A stretch of 64,000 bases of DNA from Candidatus Pelagibacter giovannonii (GTDB lineage Bacteria; Pseudomonadota; Alphaproteobacteria; Pelagibacterales; Pelagibacteraceae), in contig NZ_CP038852.1 in NCBI RefSeq assembly GCF_012276695.1, positions 868,001 through 932,000 on the forward strand, in the 5' to 3' direction. The notes beneath the pieces were generated by a model. The model was given only the letters and a program-made list of their open reading frames with translations. It was not told where the DNA came from and made no database searches. This document shows, one piece after another, positions 51,835-62,904 of the stretch (within the stretch, counting starts at the first letter, position 1; the number at the start of each line of letters is the position of its first letter). The position numbers were made by a program, and so were the translations under genes.

Positions 51835-53598
51835 ATGCCAAATTATACTGCTCCAGTCGAAGACATGATGTTTCTTTTTGATAAATTAAGAAATAATAAA
51901 AATTATAATGATCTTGAAAAGTATAAAGAGGTTAATTCAGAATTAGTAAAAGATATTTTAGAAGAAGCAGCCAAGATTAATCAAAACTTAATATTACCAT
52001 TAGCAAAATCAGGTGATGAAAACCCAACAGTTCTAGAAAATGGTGTGGTTATAACACCGCCAGGCTATAAAGAAGCTTATTCTAAATATATAGAAGATGG
52101 TTGGACTTCACTTTCTTGTGATCCAAAATATGGAGGACAAGGAATGCCAAAAACGGTAAGTGCTTTTTTTGATGAAATGTTATCATCTGCAAGTTTATCA
52201 TTTAAGCTTTATAGTGAGTTAAGTATTGGTGCATATAATTGTATTTCTCATCACGCCACAGATGAAATAAAAGAAAAGTATCTTCCAAAAATGGTTGAAG
52301 GAAAATGGAGTGGCACAATGTGTCTTACAGAGCCAGTTTGTGGAACTGATTTAGGCCTTTTAAAAACAAAAGCTATTGAGCAATCTGATGGAACTTTTAA
52401 GTTAAGTGGACAGAAAATTTTTATTACTTCAGGTGATCAAGATCTAACTGAAAATATTATCCACTTAGTTATTGCAAGAGTAGCTGATTCTCCAGCAGGT
52501 ACAAAAGGAATAAGTTTATTTTTAGTACCTAAATTTTTAGTAAATGAAGATGGATCTATTGGACCTAGAAATGGAGTTTCTACAGGGTCTATAGAAAGTA
52601 AAATGGGAATTAAAGGTTCTGCTACATGTGTATTAAATTTTGATGATGCAACCGGTTATATGATTGGATTAAAGAATAAAGGGTTAAATGCAATGTTTAC
52701 TATGATGAATTTAGAGAGAATAGTTGTAGGAATTCAAGGCTTAGGGATTTCTGAAATTGCCTATCAAAATTCTTTAAGTTACGCAAAAGAACGAAAACAA
52801 GGAAAAACAAATAATACAAAATCAACTAATGGTGCAGATTTTATAATTGAACATGCCGATATTAGAAAATCTTTGCTTAATATGAAATCTATTATTGAAG
52901 GTGAAAGAGCCTTATGTTTTTGGCTGTCTCAACAAACAGAAGTTAGCCTTTATCACCCAGATGAAAAAATTAAACAAGAAGCATCAGACCTTGTGTCGCT
53001 AATGACACCTGTAGTTAAAACGATGTTTAGTGATATGGGAATGGAGATAACAAGTGAAGCTATGCAGGTTCATGGTGGTTATGGGTATACAAAAGACCAA
53101 GGAATAGAGCAATTATATAGAGATAATAGAATTACTCCAATTTATGAAGGAACAAATTCAATTCAAGCCGCAGATTTAGTTTTTAGAAAATTAGTAAATA
53201 AAAATGGTGATATAATTAACAAATACTTAGAATTGATCAATAATGACTGCATTACAGAAAATGAAAAATTAAAACCTTTTATAAAAGAACTAAAAGCACA
53301 CCTAGAAATCTTATCTACCTTTACTGTTTGGATCAAAGAAAAAGTACAAAACTCAAAAGATGATGCAAGTGCGGCATGCAATGACTATTTAAAAGCACTG
53401 GGGTTTGTGTCCATAGCACATGCGTGGATAAAAGTTTTAGAAGTAAGCTTTAAAGATTACGAACAAAACAAAGACTTTTATGAAGATAAAATACAAACTG
53501 CAAATTTTTATTTTAAAAGAGTTTTACCAAGAGCCGAAAGTCATTTTAAAACTGCTACATCAGGAAGTGATTATATAATGAATTTTAAATTCAGTTAA
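51835..53598 (+). CDS. dmdC: Acyl-CoA dehydrogenase, 3-methylmercaptopropionyl-CoA type
   Basis: A 587-residue FAD-dependent acyl-CoA dehydrogenase of the long type that has an extra C-terminal domain, as in DmdC. Conserved stretches are 'GTMCLTEPVCGTDLG', 'GQKIFITSGDQDLTEN', 'VHGGYGYTKDQGIEQLYRD' and 'RITPIYEGTNSIQAAD'. DmdC oxidises MMPA-CoA to methylthioacryloyl-CoA in the DMSP demethylation pathway. The identity is supported by the gene order with dmdB and dmdA two to four genes downstream, which is how the genes lie in Pelagibacter. On sequence alone it could serve another acyl-CoA. Confidence 0.88.
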   Translation: MPNYTAPVEDMMFLFDKLRNNKNYNDLEKYKEVNSELVKDILEEAAKINQNLILPLAKSGDENPTVLENGVVITPPGYKEAYSKYIEDGWTSLSCDPKYGGQGMPKTVSAFFDEMLSSASLSFKLYSELSIGAYNCISHHATDEIKEKYLPKMVEGKWSGTMCLTEPVCGTDLGLLKTKAIEQSDGTFKLSGQKIFITSGDQDLTENIIHLVIARVADSPAGTKGISLFLVPKFLVNEDGSIGPRNGVSTGSIESKMGIKGSATCVLNFDDATGYMIGLKNKGLNAMFTMMNLERIVVGIQGLGISEIAYQNSLSYAKERKQGKTNNTKSTNGADFIIEHADIRKSLLNMKSIIEGERALCFWLSQQTEVSLYHPDEKIKQEASDLVSLMTPVVKTMFSDMGMEITSEAMQVHGGYGYTKDQGIEQLYRDNRITPIYEGTNSIQAADLVFRKLVNKNGDIINKYLELINNDCITENEKLKPFIKELKAHLEILSTFTVWIKEKVQNSKDDASAACNDYLKALGFVSIAHAWIKVLEVSFKDYEQNKDFYEDKIQTANFYFKRVLPRAESHFKTATSGSDYIMNFKFS

Positions 53599-53599
53599 T

Positions 53600-55228
53600 A
53601 TGAGTCATTACGATACAAATTTAGATAAAAATGAGGCTAATTATGTTCCTCTTTCTCCTTTAACATTTTTAGAAAGAACCAAAGATATATATCCAAATTA
53701 TGAAGCCTTAGTTTACGAAAGTAGATCGTATACCTGGGAAGAGGTTTATAAGAGATGTGTTAAATTTGCTAGCGCACTAGATAAATTAGGTGTGAAAACT
53801 GGAGATACAGTTTCTATAATGGCTTTCAATACGCCAGAAATTTTTGAAGCACATTATTCAATACCGATGGTGGGAGCAGTAATTAATGCAATCAATACAA
53901 GACTAGATCCAAATACAGTAAGTTACATTTTACAACATAGTGATGCAAAGGTTTTAATTGTAGATAGACAATTTCATGATGTGATTGAGAAGGCTTTAAA
54001 AAATGTTAAAAATAAAATTACAATTATTGATATTGAGGATCAGGACATAGATACAAGTTCTTTTAAAAAGATAGGAGATCTTGAGTATGAGAGTTTTTTA
54101 AATACAGGTGATGAGAATTATGAATGGAAAAAACCAAAAGATGAATGGGAAGCAATTTCATTGGGGTACACATCTGGAACCACTGGAAACCCAAAAGGAG
54201 TAGTTTATCACCATAGAGGCTCATATTTGATGTCAACAGGCAGTGCCACAGCCTGGAATATGCCTAATAAACTAAATTTTTTATGCGTTGTACCAATGTT
54301 TCATTGTAATGGCTGGTGCTATCCTTGGACACTAGCAATGCTACATGCAAGAGTAATTTGTTTAAGAAACATCGATGTAAAAAAGATGTTTGAATTAATT
54401 GATAAATATGAAGTAACTCATTTTGGTGGAGCCCCAATAGTATTAAATATGATTGTTAATGCTCCAAAAGAAGATCAAAAAGTACTAAAAAGAAAAGTAA
54501 ATGTTTTAACTGCAGGCGCACCACCTCCAAGCATTATCTTTGAAAAGATGGAAAAACTTGGTTTTGAAGTGATGCATGTTTATGGATTAACGGAAACTTA
54601 TGGTCATATGTTGCAGTGTGCATGGAATGAAGATTGGAATTCTTTAGAAAAAGATAAAAAGAATGAAATCAAAGCAAGGCAAGGTGTACGGTACCCAAAC
54701 ACAGAGGGCGCTATTGTAATGGATCCTGAAACAATGAAGCCAGTACCCAAAGATGGAAAGACTATGGGTGAAATTATGATTAGAGGAAACATTGTAATGA
54801 AGGGGTATTACAAAGACAAAGAAGCAACAGATAAGTCAATGGAAGGTGGATGGTTTCATTCAGGGGATTTAGCTGTGACCCATCCTGATGGTTATATAAA
54901 AATTCAAGATAGATCTAAAGATATTATTATTTCTGGAGGAGAAAATATTTCTTCAATAGAAATTGAAAATGCAATTGCAAAACACCCTTCAGTTTCTTTA
55001 GCAGCTGTAGTTGCTAAACCAGATGAAAAATGGGGAGAAACACCTTGTGCTTTTGTTGAATTAATTAAAGATAAACCAGCAACTGAAAAAGAAATAATAG
55101 ATTTTTGTAGAGAAACATTGGCAGGATTTAAACTTCCTAAAAGTGTTATTTTTTGTGATTTACCCAAAACTTCAACAGGAAAAATTCAAAAATTTGAACT
55201 TAGAAAAAAAGTTAAGGAATTAAGTTGA
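53600..55228 (+). CDS. dmdB: Acyl-CoA ligase, 3-methylmercaptopropionate type
   Basis: A 542-residue adenylate-forming ligase. The AMP loop is 'LGYTSGTTGNPKGVV' near 188-202; 'YGLTETYGHM' and 'GWFHSGDLAVTHPDGYI' are the next core motifs, and the C-terminal Lys lies in 'KTSTGKIQKFELR'. DmdB makes MMPA-CoA from the acid released by DmdA. A medium-chain fatty acid ligase is the alternative, but its position beside dmdC and dmdA decides. It starts one base after dmdC and overlaps the next gene by four bases. Confidence 0.9.
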   Translation: MSHYDTNLDKNEANYVPLSPLTFLERTKDIYPNYEALVYESRSYTWEEVYKRCVKFASALDKLGVKTGDTVSIMAFNTPEIFEAHYSIPMVGAVINAINTRLDPNTVSYILQHSDAKVLIVDRQFHDVIEKALKNVKNKITIIDIEDQDIDTSSFKKIGDLEYESFLNTGDENYEWKKPKDEWEAISLGYTSGTTGNPKGVVYHHRGSYLMSTGSATAWNMPNKLNFLCVVPMFHCNGWCYPWTLAMLHARVICLRNIDVKKMFELIDKYEVTHFGGAPIVLNMIVNAPKEDQKVLKRKVNVLTAGAPPPSIIFEKMEKLGFEVMHVYGLTETYGHMLQCAWNEDWNSLEKDKKNEIKARQGVRYPNTEGAIVMDPETMKPVPKDGKTMGEIMIRGNIVMKGYYKDKEATDKSMEGGWFHSGDLAVTHPDGYIKIQDRSKDIIISGGENISSIEIENAIAKHPSVSLAAVVAKPDEKWGETPCAFVELIKDKPATEKEIIDFCRETLAGFKLPKSVIFCDLPKTSTGKIQKFELRKKVKELS

Positions 55229-56001
55229 TCTTTCAAGTAGACAATAAGAATGTCTTTGCATCAGATTCAGGTAAAGGTATTGATAAAAAAAAATTTACAA
55301 TAATTTTACTTCATGGAAGTGGTCTCTCTCATATTGTTTGGTCTTTAACAGAGCAGTATTTATCAAATCAAAATTATAATGTTTTAGCAATTGATTTGCC
55401 TGGTCATGGAAGTTCTGAGGGTGATTGTTTAAAATCAATAGAAGAAATTTCAGATTGGTTAGAAAAAGTTTTTAAAGAACTTAATATCTCTGAATTAACA
55501 ATAATAGGTCATTCTCAAGGGTGTTTGGAGGCATTGGAATATTCCTCAAGATATTCAGAAAGAGTTAAAAATTTAATATTTGTTGGTGGTTCTTATAGAA
55601 TGCCTGTTAATCAGGATTTAATAGATCTTGCTGAGAGTGGAGATAATAAAGCAGTTCAATTAATGATGAAGTGGAGCTATGAAAACTCTAAAAAGTTTAT
55701 AGGAGGCAATCCTGTAAATAAAATTATTAATTCTCCAAGAGATATTAGGGAAGTTTTAGCCACCGATCTTGTAGCTTGTAATAATTATAAAAATGGATCT
55801 GAAGCTTTAAGGTTAATCAAGTGTCCTACATTATTTATTTTTGGTGAGCTAGATAAGATGGTTAACCTTGAAAAAGGTATGAAATTTGCTGAACTTATTC
55901 CTAATTCAAAAACTCATATAATTAAGGATTGTGGACACATGATTATGTTTGAAAAAGCTTTTGAAATGAGAGAAAAGATCTCTGAATTTTTAAAAAAATG
56001 A
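55225..56001 (+). CDS. Alpha/beta hydrolase within the dmd cluster
   Basis: A 258-residue serine hydrolase. The nucleophile is S97 in '[12 protein letters not shown]', the oxyanion residues are in 'LLHGSGLSH', and the acid and base fit 'GELDKMVN' and '[11 protein letters not shown]'. The start TTG at 55225 overlaps the dmdB stop by four bases, and dmdA overlaps its end by four bases, so it is locked into the operon. It is not one of the named Dmd enzymes; it may hydrolyse a thioester or ester intermediate, or deal with a by-product of the pathway. Confidence 0.88.
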   Translation: MIFQVDNKNVFASDSGKGIDKKKFTIILLHGSGLSHIVWSLTEQYLSNQNYNVLAIDLPGHGSSEGDCLKSIEEISDWLEKVFKELNISELTIIGHSQGCLEALEYSSRYSERVKNLIFVGGSYRMPVNQDLIDLAESGDNKAVQLMMKWSYENSKKFIGGNPVNKIINSPRDIREVLATDLVACNNYKNGSEALRLIKCPTLFIFGELDKMVNLEKGMKFAELIPNSKTHIIKDCGHMIMFEKAFEMREKISEFLKK

Positions 56002-57107
56002 AAAACTTTTCAATAGCAAAATCTAGAAGATTAAGAAGCACTCCTTATACCTCAAGAATAGAGAAGCAAGGGGTTACAGCATACACAATTTATAATCATA
56101 TGCTGTTACCTGCAGCATTTGGATCAATAGAGGATAGCTACAAACATTTAAAAGAACATGTTCAAGTATGGGATGTTGCTGCAGAAAGACAAGTAGAAAT
56201 ATCAGGAAAAGACTCTGCAGAGTTAGTGCAATTAATGACATGCCGAGATTTATCAAAATCTAAAATAGGCAGATGTTATTATTGCCCTATAATAGATGAA
56301 AATGGAAATTTAGTTAATGACCCAGTTATTCTAAAACTAGATGAAAATAAATGGTGGATATCAATAGCAGACTCAGATGTAATCTTTTTTGCCAAAGGCT
56401 TAGCATCAGGACATAAATTTGATGTTAAAATTGTAGAACCAGTAGTTGATATAATGGCAATACAAGGTCCAAAATCCTTTGCATTAATGGAAAAGGTTTT
56501 TGGAAAAAAAATTACTGAACTAAAATTCTTTGGGTTTGATTATTTTGATTTTGAAGGGACAAAGCATCTTATAGCAAGGTCAGGATGGTCAAAACAAGGA
56601 GGATATGAGGTATACGTTCAAAATACGCAGTCAGGACAAAAATTATATGATCATCTTTTTGAAGTTGGAAAAGAATTTAAAGTAGGACCAGGATGTCCAA
56701 ACTTAATAGAGAGAATTGAGAGTGCACTTTTATCTTATGGTAATGACTTTGATAATAATGATAATCCATTTGAATGTGGTTTTGATCAATATGTTAGTTT
56801 AGATAGTGATATAAATTTTTTAGGAAAAGAAAAATTAAAAGAAGTAAAACTAAAGGGACCTCAAAAGAAATTAATGGGAGTTAGAATTAACATAAAAGAA
56901 ATTAGTCTTACTGGATCAAAAGACATATATGATGAGAATAATAATATAATTGGTGAGTTAAGATCGGCTTGTTATTCGCCTCATTTTCAAAAGGTTATAG
57001 GTATAGCAATGATTCAAAAATCGCACTGGGAAGTATCTCAAAGCTTTAAAATTCAAGTAAACGGTAACACTATTAATGGAAACGTTTGCGATTTACCCTT
57101 CATCTAG
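55998..57107 (+). CDS. dmdA: Dimethylsulfoniopropionate demethylase
   Basis: A 369-residue GcvT-type protein, the size I know for Pelagibacter DmdA. It moves a methyl group from DMSP to tetrahydrofolate, leaving MMPA. The GcvT fold shows in '[22 protein letters not shown]', 'DVAAERQ', '[13 protein letters not shown]' and '[15 protein letters not shown]', with the last being the DmdA/GcvT folate region. The adjacent dmdB and dmdC genes confirm the assignment over a glycine cleavage T protein. It is the last gene of the dmd set, and Asd follows after 20 bases. Confidence 0.93.
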   Translation: MKNFSIAKSRRLRSTPYTSRIEKQGVTAYTIYNHMLLPAAFGSIEDSYKHLKEHVQVWDVAAERQVEISGKDSAELVQLMTCRDLSKSKIGRCYYCPIIDENGNLVNDPVILKLDENKWWISIADSDVIFFAKGLASGHKFDVKIVEPVVDIMAIQGPKSFALMEKVFGKKITELKFFGFDYFDFEGTKHLIARSGWSKQGGYEVYVQNTQSGQKLYDHLFEVGKEFKVGPGCPNLIERIESALLSYGNDFDNNDNPFECGFDQYVSLDSDINFLGKEKLKEVKLKGPQKKLMGVRINIKEISLTGSKDIYDENNNIIGELRSACYSPHFQKVIGIAMIQKSHWEVSQSFKIQVNGNTINGNVCDLPFI

Positions 57108-57127
57108 TATAAAAGTAAAATAATATC

Positions 57128-58129
57128 ATGAATATAGCAATTGTAGGAGCCACAGGTAATGTTGGAAGAAAAATGCTTGAAGTATTGGAGCAGAAAAAAA
57201 TTTCAATTAATGAATTATTCTTAGTTGCCTCTTCAAGAAGTGCTGGACAAAAAGTAAATTTTAATGGTAAGGAGCATGAGATTTTTAACTTAGAGACTTA
57301 CGACTTTTCTAAAGCTGAAATTACATTTTTTGCAGCTGGTGGAAAAATATCAGAAAAATATGCAGAAAAAGCAGCAAAACATACTACAATAATTGATAAC
57401 TCTAGCTTTTTTAGAATGGATCAAGATGTACCCTTAGTAGTTCCACAGGTGAATCCAGAAGCAATTAATGTTTTAAAAAAAAATATTATCGCTAATCCAA
57501 ACTGCTCTACAGCACAATTAGTAATAGCTCTAAAACCATTACATGATGAATTTAATATAAAAAGAGTGGTTATATCCACTTATCAATCTGTATCTGGTGG
57601 TGGTAAAGAACCAATGGATGAATTGATTGAACAAACTAGATTATCATTAGATAAAAAGAAAATAAATTCTAAAAATTTTACTAAACAAATTGCTTTTAAT
57701 GCCATTCCACACATAGATGATTTTGCTGATGATGGTTACACAAAAGAAGAATTAAAGATGGTTAACGAAACAAAAAAGATTCTTGATAATAAGATTGAAC
57801 TGACAGCAACATGTGTAAGAATTTCAGTGCTAGTTTCTCACGCTGAGTCAGTAAATATTGAATTTGAAAAACCAATTAGTTTAGAAAAAATACACTCTTT
57901 ATTAGATAGTGCAGAAGGTTGTGAGGTATATGATAAAAGAGAAGATGGAGGTTACATTACACCTTTAGAAGCAGAAGGTAAAAATGAAACATATATTTCT
58001 CGGATTAGAGAAGACAAAACAAAGAAGAATACAATTAATATGTGGATAGTATCAGATAACTTATTAAGAGGTGCTGCACTGAATGCAATTGAAATAGCCG
58101 AGCTTTTAATTAAAAAAAATAATGGATAA
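57128..58129 (+). CDS. asd: Aspartate-semialdehyde dehydrogenase
   Basis: A 333-residue NADP enzyme of the aspartate family (lysine, threonine, methionine, DAP). The Rossmann turn is 'IVGATGNVGRKML' and the catalytic Cys is C126 in 'IANPNCSTAQLV'; the substrate-binding 'TYQSVSGGGKEPMDEL' follows. The C-terminal 'DNLLRGAALNAIEIAE' is standard. Its end overlaps sdhC by eight bases. Confidence 0.97.
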   Translation: MNIAIVGATGNVGRKMLEVLEQKKISINELFLVASSRSAGQKVNFNGKEHEIFNLETYDFSKAEITFFAAGGKISEKYAEKAAKHTTIIDNSSFFRMDQDVPLVVPQVNPEAINVLKKNIIANPNCSTAQLVIALKPLHDEFNIKRVVISTYQSVSGGGKEPMDELIEQTRLSLDKKKINSKNFTKQIAFNAIPHIDDFADDGYTKEELKMVNETKKILDNKIELTATCVRISVLVSHAESVNIEFEKPISLEKIHSLLDSAEGCEVYDKREDGGYITPLEAEGKNETYISRIREDKTKKNTINMWIVSDNLLRGAALNAIEIAELLIKKNNG

Positions 58130-58505
58130 CAACAACCCTTTATCGCCACATATCCAAATTTATAGATGGCATATATCTTCTTTAGTTTCTATTTCTCATA
58201 GAATTACTGGAATAGTTAATATATCAGCAATAACTATAATTTGTTTTTGGATCTTTTCTTTATTATCAGGAGAGTCTAATTACGAACTAACAAAAATATT
58301 TTTACAATCTATTTTTGGAAAATTTATTATTATTTGTTTAACTTGGTCATTTAGCTTTCAAATATTGAGTGAAATAAGACATTTAGTAATGGATCTTGGC
58401 TATGGATTTGAACTAAAGACAACAAAGATTACAGGCTTACTAGTTATCTTTGGGTCTATTTTTTTTACAATTCTATTTTATCTATTAGGAAGGAATTTTA
58501 TTTAA
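58122..58505 (+). CDS. sdhC: Succinate dehydrogenase cytochrome b556 subunit
   Basis: A 127-residue membrane subunit with three helices. The N-terminal 'PLSPHIQIYRWHISSLVSISHRITG' is the SdhC signature, with Ser and Arg of the quinone site, and 'LSEIRHLVMDLGYG' carries the heme-ligand His. The three spans are near 23-45, 60-80 and 103-125. Overlaps the asd 3' end. Confidence 0.95.
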   Translation: MDNNNPLSPHIQIYRWHISSLVSISHRITGIVNISAITIICFWIFSLLSGESNYELTKIFLQSIFGKFIIICLTWSFSFQILSEIRHLVMDLGYGFELKTTKITGLLVIFGSIFFTILFYLLGRNFI

Positions 58506-58506
58506 A

Positions 58507-58833
58507 ATGAACTTTGTTACAAAAAAATGGGTGTTCATGAAAATTAGCTCAGCAATTCTAGTGCCCCTAATGATTTGGTTTATCTTAAATCTAGTTTCAA
58601 TTTTTGATAAAGATTATATTGAGATTGTTAATTTTTTTACTACTCAACCATCTAAAATTTTAGTTTCTTTAACACTAGTATTTGCTTACTTTTTCTCAGC
58701 TTTAAGCATTAGTGAGGTATTTGAAGACTATATTCAGGATGAAAAAATCAAAAATGCCGCAAACAAAATGCTCAATATTTTTGCTATAATAGTGCCAATA
58801 ATCACAATTACTATAATATTTAATTTAAGCTAA
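58507..58833 (+). CDS. sdhD: Succinate dehydrogenase membrane anchor subunit
   Basis: A 108-residue membrane anchor with three helices, recognised by position between sdhC and sdhA and by '[21 protein letters not shown]' and '[12 protein letters not shown]', resembling the family's '..vieDYv'. The His that ligates heme b in E. coli SdhD, expected about 12 residues before the D-Y pair, is not visible: the segment reads '[14 protein letters not shown]'. The stop overlaps the sdhA start. Confidence 0.88.
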   Translation: MNFVTKKWVFMKISSAILVPLMIWFILNLVSIFDKDYIEIVNFFTTQPSKILVSLTLVFAYFFSALSISEVFEDYIQDEKIKNAANKMLNIFAIIVPIITITIIFNLS

Positions 58834-60605
58834 TGAGTTCATATAAAATAATAGACCATGAATACGATGTTGTCGTGCTTGGTGCCGGAGGATCAGGCCT
58901 AAGAGCTGCTGTTGGTTTAAGTGAAGCAGGATTAAAAACTGCCTGTATTTCAAAAGTATTTCCAACAAGAAGTCATACCTCTGCTGCTCAAGGAGGAATT
59001 TCTGCATCTTTAGGGAACATGGGTGAAGATGATTGGCGTTGGCATATGTATGACACTGTTAAAGGTGCTGACTGGTTAGGTGACCAAGACAGTATTGAGT
59101 ATCTTTGTAAAGAAGCTCCAGCAGCTGTTATAGAATTAGAAAAATATGGAGTACCATTTAGTAGAACTGATGATGGTAAAATTTATCAAAGACCTTTTGG
59201 TGGAATGACAAAAAATTATGGTAATGGTATTGTTCAAAGAACATGCGCAGCCGCAGATAGAACTGGACACGCAATACTTCATACCCTTTATGGACAAGCT
59301 TTAAAGCATAATACTGAATTTTTTATTGAATACTTTGCTCTAGATTTATTAATGAAAGATGGTGAGTGCAAAGGTCTTATTGCTTGGAATTTAAATGATG
59401 GAACAATTCATAGATTTAGAGCTCACAGTACAATAATTGCAACAGGTGGTTATGGAAAAGCTTATTACTCAGCAACTTCAGCACACACTTGTACAGGTGA
59501 TGGAAATGCTATGGTTTTAAGAGCGGGTTTACCATTACAAGATATGGAGTTTGTACAATTTCACCCAACAGGAATTTATGGACATGGAACTTTAATTTCT
59601 GAAGGTGTCAGAGGTGAAGGTGGATATTTAGTTAATTCAAAAGGAGAAAGATTTATGGAGCGATATGCTCCAAAAGCAAAAGATTTAGCATCTAGAGATG
59701 TTGTAAGTAGATCAATGTCGATTGAAATTAACGAAGGTAGAGGAGTTGGTAAGGAGCAAGATCATGTTCATTTACACTTAAGTCATTTAGATAAAAGTAT
59801 TATTGAAAGTAGACTTCCAGGAATAACTGAAGCAGCAAGATTATTTGCAAATGTTGATGTAACTAAAGAGCCAATACCAGTCGTTCCTACCGTTCATTAT
59901 AATATGGGAGGCATTCCAACAAATTATAAAGCCGAAGTATTATCAGGAAATGATTCTGAAACGGTTCCAGGATTAATGGCAATTGGTGAGGCTGCCTGCG
60001 TTTCTGTTCATGGGGCGAATAGATTGGGGTCTAATTCTTTAATTGATTTAGTTGTATTTGGAAGGGCAGCAGCCAAGAGAGCTGCTGAAATTGTAAAACC
60101 AGGAACTCCACATGAGGATATAGGAGAGACCGAAACAAAAAAATGCTTAGAAAGATTTGATAAATTAAGAAACTCTAGTGGTGAAAATAGCACTGCAGAG
60201 CTTAGACTTTCAATGCAAAAAACCATGCAATCTAAGTGTGCTGTTTTTAGAACCCAAAAAACTCTTAAAGAGGGTGTTGATAATATTAGAAAAGCATACG
60301 ATGGAATGGAATCAATTTCTGTAAAGGATAAGTCACTTGTCTTTAACACTGATTTAGTGGAAACATTGGAGTTTGATAACTTGATAAGACAAGCAATTAC
60401 AACAGTGGACTCTGCTTATAATAGACAAGAGAGCAGAGGTGCACACGCAAGAGAAGATTTCCCAAAAAGAGATGATGAAAAATTTATGCAACACACTATT
60501 GCTTGGTGTAATGGAAAAGATACAAAAATTGGTTATAGGCCAGTTACAAAAACAACTTTAACAAATGAAGTTCAATACTTTCCACCACAAGAAAGAGTTT
60601 ACTAG
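58833..60605 (+). CDS. sdhA: Succinate dehydrogenase flavoprotein subunit
   Basis: A 590-residue flavoprotein that oxidises succinate to fumarate. '[17 protein letters not shown]' binds FAD; the covalent His is in '[16 protein letters not shown]', the active-site '[22 protein letters not shown]' (short piece) and 'NMGGIPTNY' are present, and the conserved Arg occurs in '[14 protein letters not shown]' and '[15 protein letters not shown]'. Standard length. The start overlaps sdhD by one base, and sdhB starts on its stop. Confidence 0.98.
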   Translation: MSSYKIIDHEYDVVVLGAGGSGLRAAVGLSEAGLKTACISKVFPTRSHTSAAQGGISASLGNMGEDDWRWHMYDTVKGADWLGDQDSIEYLCKEAPAAVIELEKYGVPFSRTDDGKIYQRPFGGMTKNYGNGIVQRTCAAADRTGHAILHTLYGQALKHNTEFFIEYFALDLLMKDGECKGLIAWNLNDGTIHRFRAHSTIIATGGYGKAYYSATSAHTCTGDGNAMVLRAGLPLQDMEFVQFHPTGIYGHGTLISEGVRGEGGYLVNSKGERFMERYAPKAKDLASRDVVSRSMSIEINEGRGVGKEQDHVHLHLSHLDKSIIESRLPGITEAARLFANVDVTKEPIPVVPTVHYNMGGIPTNYKAEVLSGNDSETVPGLMAIGEAACVSVHGANRLGSNSLIDLVVFGRAAAKRAAEIVKPGTPHEDIGETETKKCLERFDKLRNSSGENSTAELRLSMQKTMQSKCAVFRTQKTLKEGVDNIRKAYDGMESISVKDKSLVFNTDLVETLEFDNLIRQAITTVDSAYNRQESRGAHAREDFPKRDDEKFMQHTIAWCNGKDTKIGYRPVTKTTLTNEVQYFPPQERVY

Positions 60606-61378
60606 TGGTTCAAATAAATTTACCTAAAAATTCAGAAGTTGAAAAAGGTATCTATTATCAAGATAAAACTGGATCAAAAAATATCAGAAAAGTAAATGTT
60701 TATAGATGGAACCCTTCAGATGAAGAAAATCCTAGAGTAGATACTTATGAGGTAGATATGGATAATTGTCCCTCAAAAGTACTAGATATTTTAAATAAAA
60801 TTAAAAATGAAATTGATCCATCATTAGCTTACAGAAGATCTTGTGCGCATGGTGTTTGTGGATCATGTGCAATGAATATGGATGGGAAAAATGGTTTAGC
60901 ATGCACGAAGCCTCATTCAGAAATTGAAGGAGATATAAATATTTATCCACTACCTCATTTAAAAGTTAAAAAAGATTTAATTGGAGACTTGAGCGGATTG
61001 TATAAACAATATGAATCAATTGAGCCTTGGTTGAAAACAAATACAAAAGTTGAAACTACAGAAATTAAACAATCTCAAGAAGACAGAAAAAAATTAGATG
61101 GTGCATATGAATGCATCATGTGTGCTTGCTGTTCAACATCTTGCCCAAGTTATTGGTGGAATGGTGATAAATATTTAGGTCCTGCTGTTTTGCTTCAAGC
61201 TTATAGATGGATAGTTGATAGTAGAGACGATGAAAAAAAAGCAAGATTAAAAAAAGTAGCTGATGAGCTTAAATTATATAGGTGTCATACTATTATGAAT
61301 TGTACTAGTGCGTGTCCAAAGGGATTAAATCCAGCAAAAGCTATAGCTGAATTGAAAAAAATGCTTGCAACAAGCTAA
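60605..61378 (+). CDS. sdhB: Succinate dehydrogenase iron-sulfur subunit
   Basis: A 257-residue Fe-S subunit starting with GTG. The [2Fe2S] site is '[16 protein letters not shown]' with a fourth Cys in 'GLACTKP'; the [4Fe4S]/[3Fe4S] Cys lie in '[17 protein letters not shown]' and '[17 protein letters not shown]'. It links the flavoprotein to the quinone site. One base overlaps the sdhA stop. Confidence 0.98.
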   Translation: MVQINLPKNSEVEKGIYYQDKTGSKNIRKVNVYRWNPSDEENPRVDTYEVDMDNCPSKVLDILNKIKNEIDPSLAYRRSCAHGVCGSCAMNMDGKNGLACTKPHSEIEGDINIYPLPHLKVKKDLIGDLSGLYKQYESIEPWLKTNTKVETTEIKQSQEDRKKLDGAYECIMCACCSTSCPSYWWNGDKYLGPAVLLQAYRWIVDSRDDEKKARLKKVADELKLYRCHTIMNCTSACPKGLNPAKAIAELKKMLATS

Positions 61379-61402
61379 TTACCCCTTTAAATAGCAACAT
61401 TC

Positions 61403-62896
61403 ATGAATTTATTAGAACATTTTGTTGGCGGAAAGCTAATTTCAGGCTCATCTGATAGAAAAAGTAAAATTTTTAATCCAGCAACAGGCGAACAAGAGTC
61501 TGAGGTAAGATTAGCTAGTAAAACTGATCTTGATCAAGCTGTAGAAGTAGCACAAAAAGCTTTTGAAACCTGGTCATTAAAACCTGCACTTCAAAGAGCA
61601 AGGGTAATGTTCAAATTTAAAGAATTAATAGAAAAAAATGCTGACGAACTTACAAAACTAATAGTTTCAGAGCATGGCAAGGTTTATGAGGATGCCAAAG
61701 GTTCTTTAACAAGAGGTTTAGAGGTTGTTGAGTTTGCTTGTGGAATCCCAAATTTACTTAAAGGAGAATTTTCAGAAAACGTAGGAACAAATGTTGACAG
61801 TTGGTCGATGCGTCAGCCTCTTGGAGTTGTTGCTGGTATTACACCTTTTAATTTTCCAGCAATGGTGCCTATGTGGATGTTCCCTCTAGCTATTGCATGT
61901 GGAAATACATTTATTTTAAAACCATCAGAAAAAGACCCATCTTGTCCATTAAGATTAGCAGAATTGCTAACAGAAGCTGGACTACCAGATGGTGTTTTTA
62001 ATGTTGTTAATGGAGATAAAGAGTCCGTTGATGCAATTTTAACAAATAAAGATGTCAAAGCTGTAAGTTTTGTAGGTTCAACACCAATTGCAAAATATAT
62101 TTATGAAAATTCTGCAAAAAATGAAAAAAGAGTTCAAGCTTTAGGTGGTGCAAAAAATCATTTAGTTGTAATGCCTGACTGTGACCTTGATGGTGCAGTA
62201 AATGGATTAATGGGTGCTGCATACGGTTCAGCAGGAGAAAGATGTATGGCACAATCGGTAGCAGTAGCTGTAGGAGATATAGGTGATGAGTTAGTTGCTC
62301 GTTTATCAAAAAAAGCTGAAGCATTAAAAGTAGGACCTGGTATGGATAAAACATCTGAGATGGGTCCACTAGTTACAAAAGAACATTTAGAAAAAGTAAA
62401 AAGTTATGTTGATCTTGGAGTTGAAGAAGGTGCTAAATTAATTGTTGATGGAAGAAATATAAAACTTCAAGGATATGAAAATGGTTTTTTTATAGGTGGG
62501 TGTTTATTTGATAATGTCAAAAAAGATATGAGAATTTATAAAGAAGAAATATTTGGACCTGTTTTATCAGTCATAAGAGTAAAAACTTTTGAAGAAGCAA
62601 CAAAGCTAATTAATGATCATGAGTATGGTAATGGAGTAAGCATTTATACAAGAGATGGTGATGCTGGAAGAACGTTCGCAAGTAAAATTCAAGTTGGTAT
62701 GGTTGGAATTAATGTTCCAATACCTGTACCAATGGCATTCCATAGTTTTGGCGGATGGAAAAGATCTTTATTTGGAGATAGCGCAATGCACGGAGCTGAA
62801 GGAATTAAATTTTATACAAAGCTTAAAACAGTAACATCAAGATGGCCTTCTGGAATAAGATCTAATGCAGAATTTGTCATGCCAACAATGAAATAA
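61403..62896 (+). CDS. mmsA: CoA-acylating methylmalonate-semialdehyde dehydrogenase
   Basis: A 497-residue aldehyde dehydrogenase that converts methylmalonate (or malonate) semialdehyde plus CoA to propionyl-CoA (acetyl-CoA). The catalytic Cys is in '[13 protein letters not shown]', '[24 protein letters not shown]' is the MmsA-specific segment, and the C-terminus has '[19 protein letters not shown]'. The distinguishing feature is the lack of the catalytic Glu found in ordinary aldehyde dehydrogenases; the region '[16 protein letters not shown]' has Gly-Ala-Lys-Asn as in MmsA. It sits in a TCA block. Confidence 0.95.
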   Translation: MNLLEHFVGGKLISGSSDRKSKIFNPATGEQESEVRLASKTDLDQAVEVAQKAFETWSLKPALQRARVMFKFKELIEKNADELTKLIVSEHGKVYEDAKGSLTRGLEVVEFACGIPNLLKGEFSENVGTNVDSWSMRQPLGVVAGITPFNFPAMVPMWMFPLAIACGNTFILKPSEKDPSCPLRLAELLTEAGLPDGVFNVVNGDKESVDAILTNKDVKAVSFVGSTPIAKYIYENSAKNEKRVQALGGAKNHLVVMPDCDLDGAVNGLMGAAYGSAGERCMAQSVAVAVGDIGDELVARLSKKAEALKVGPGMDKTSEMGPLVTKEHLEKVKSYVDLGVEEGAKLIVDGRNIKLQGYENGFFIGGCLFDNVKKDMRIYKEEIFGPVLSVIRVKTFEEATKLINDHEYGNGVSIYTRDGDAGRTFASKIQVGMVGINVPIPVPMAFHSFGGWKRSLFGDSAMHGAEGIKFYTKLKTVTSRWPSGIRSNAEFVMPTMK

Positions 62897-62904
62897 GGAA
62901 AAAA

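Noticed and set aside
55998..57107. Glycine cleavage T protein
   Set aside because: The fold is GcvT-like, but the length and the neighbouring dmdB/dmdC genes fit DMSP demethylase better, and no gcvH or gcvP is next to it.
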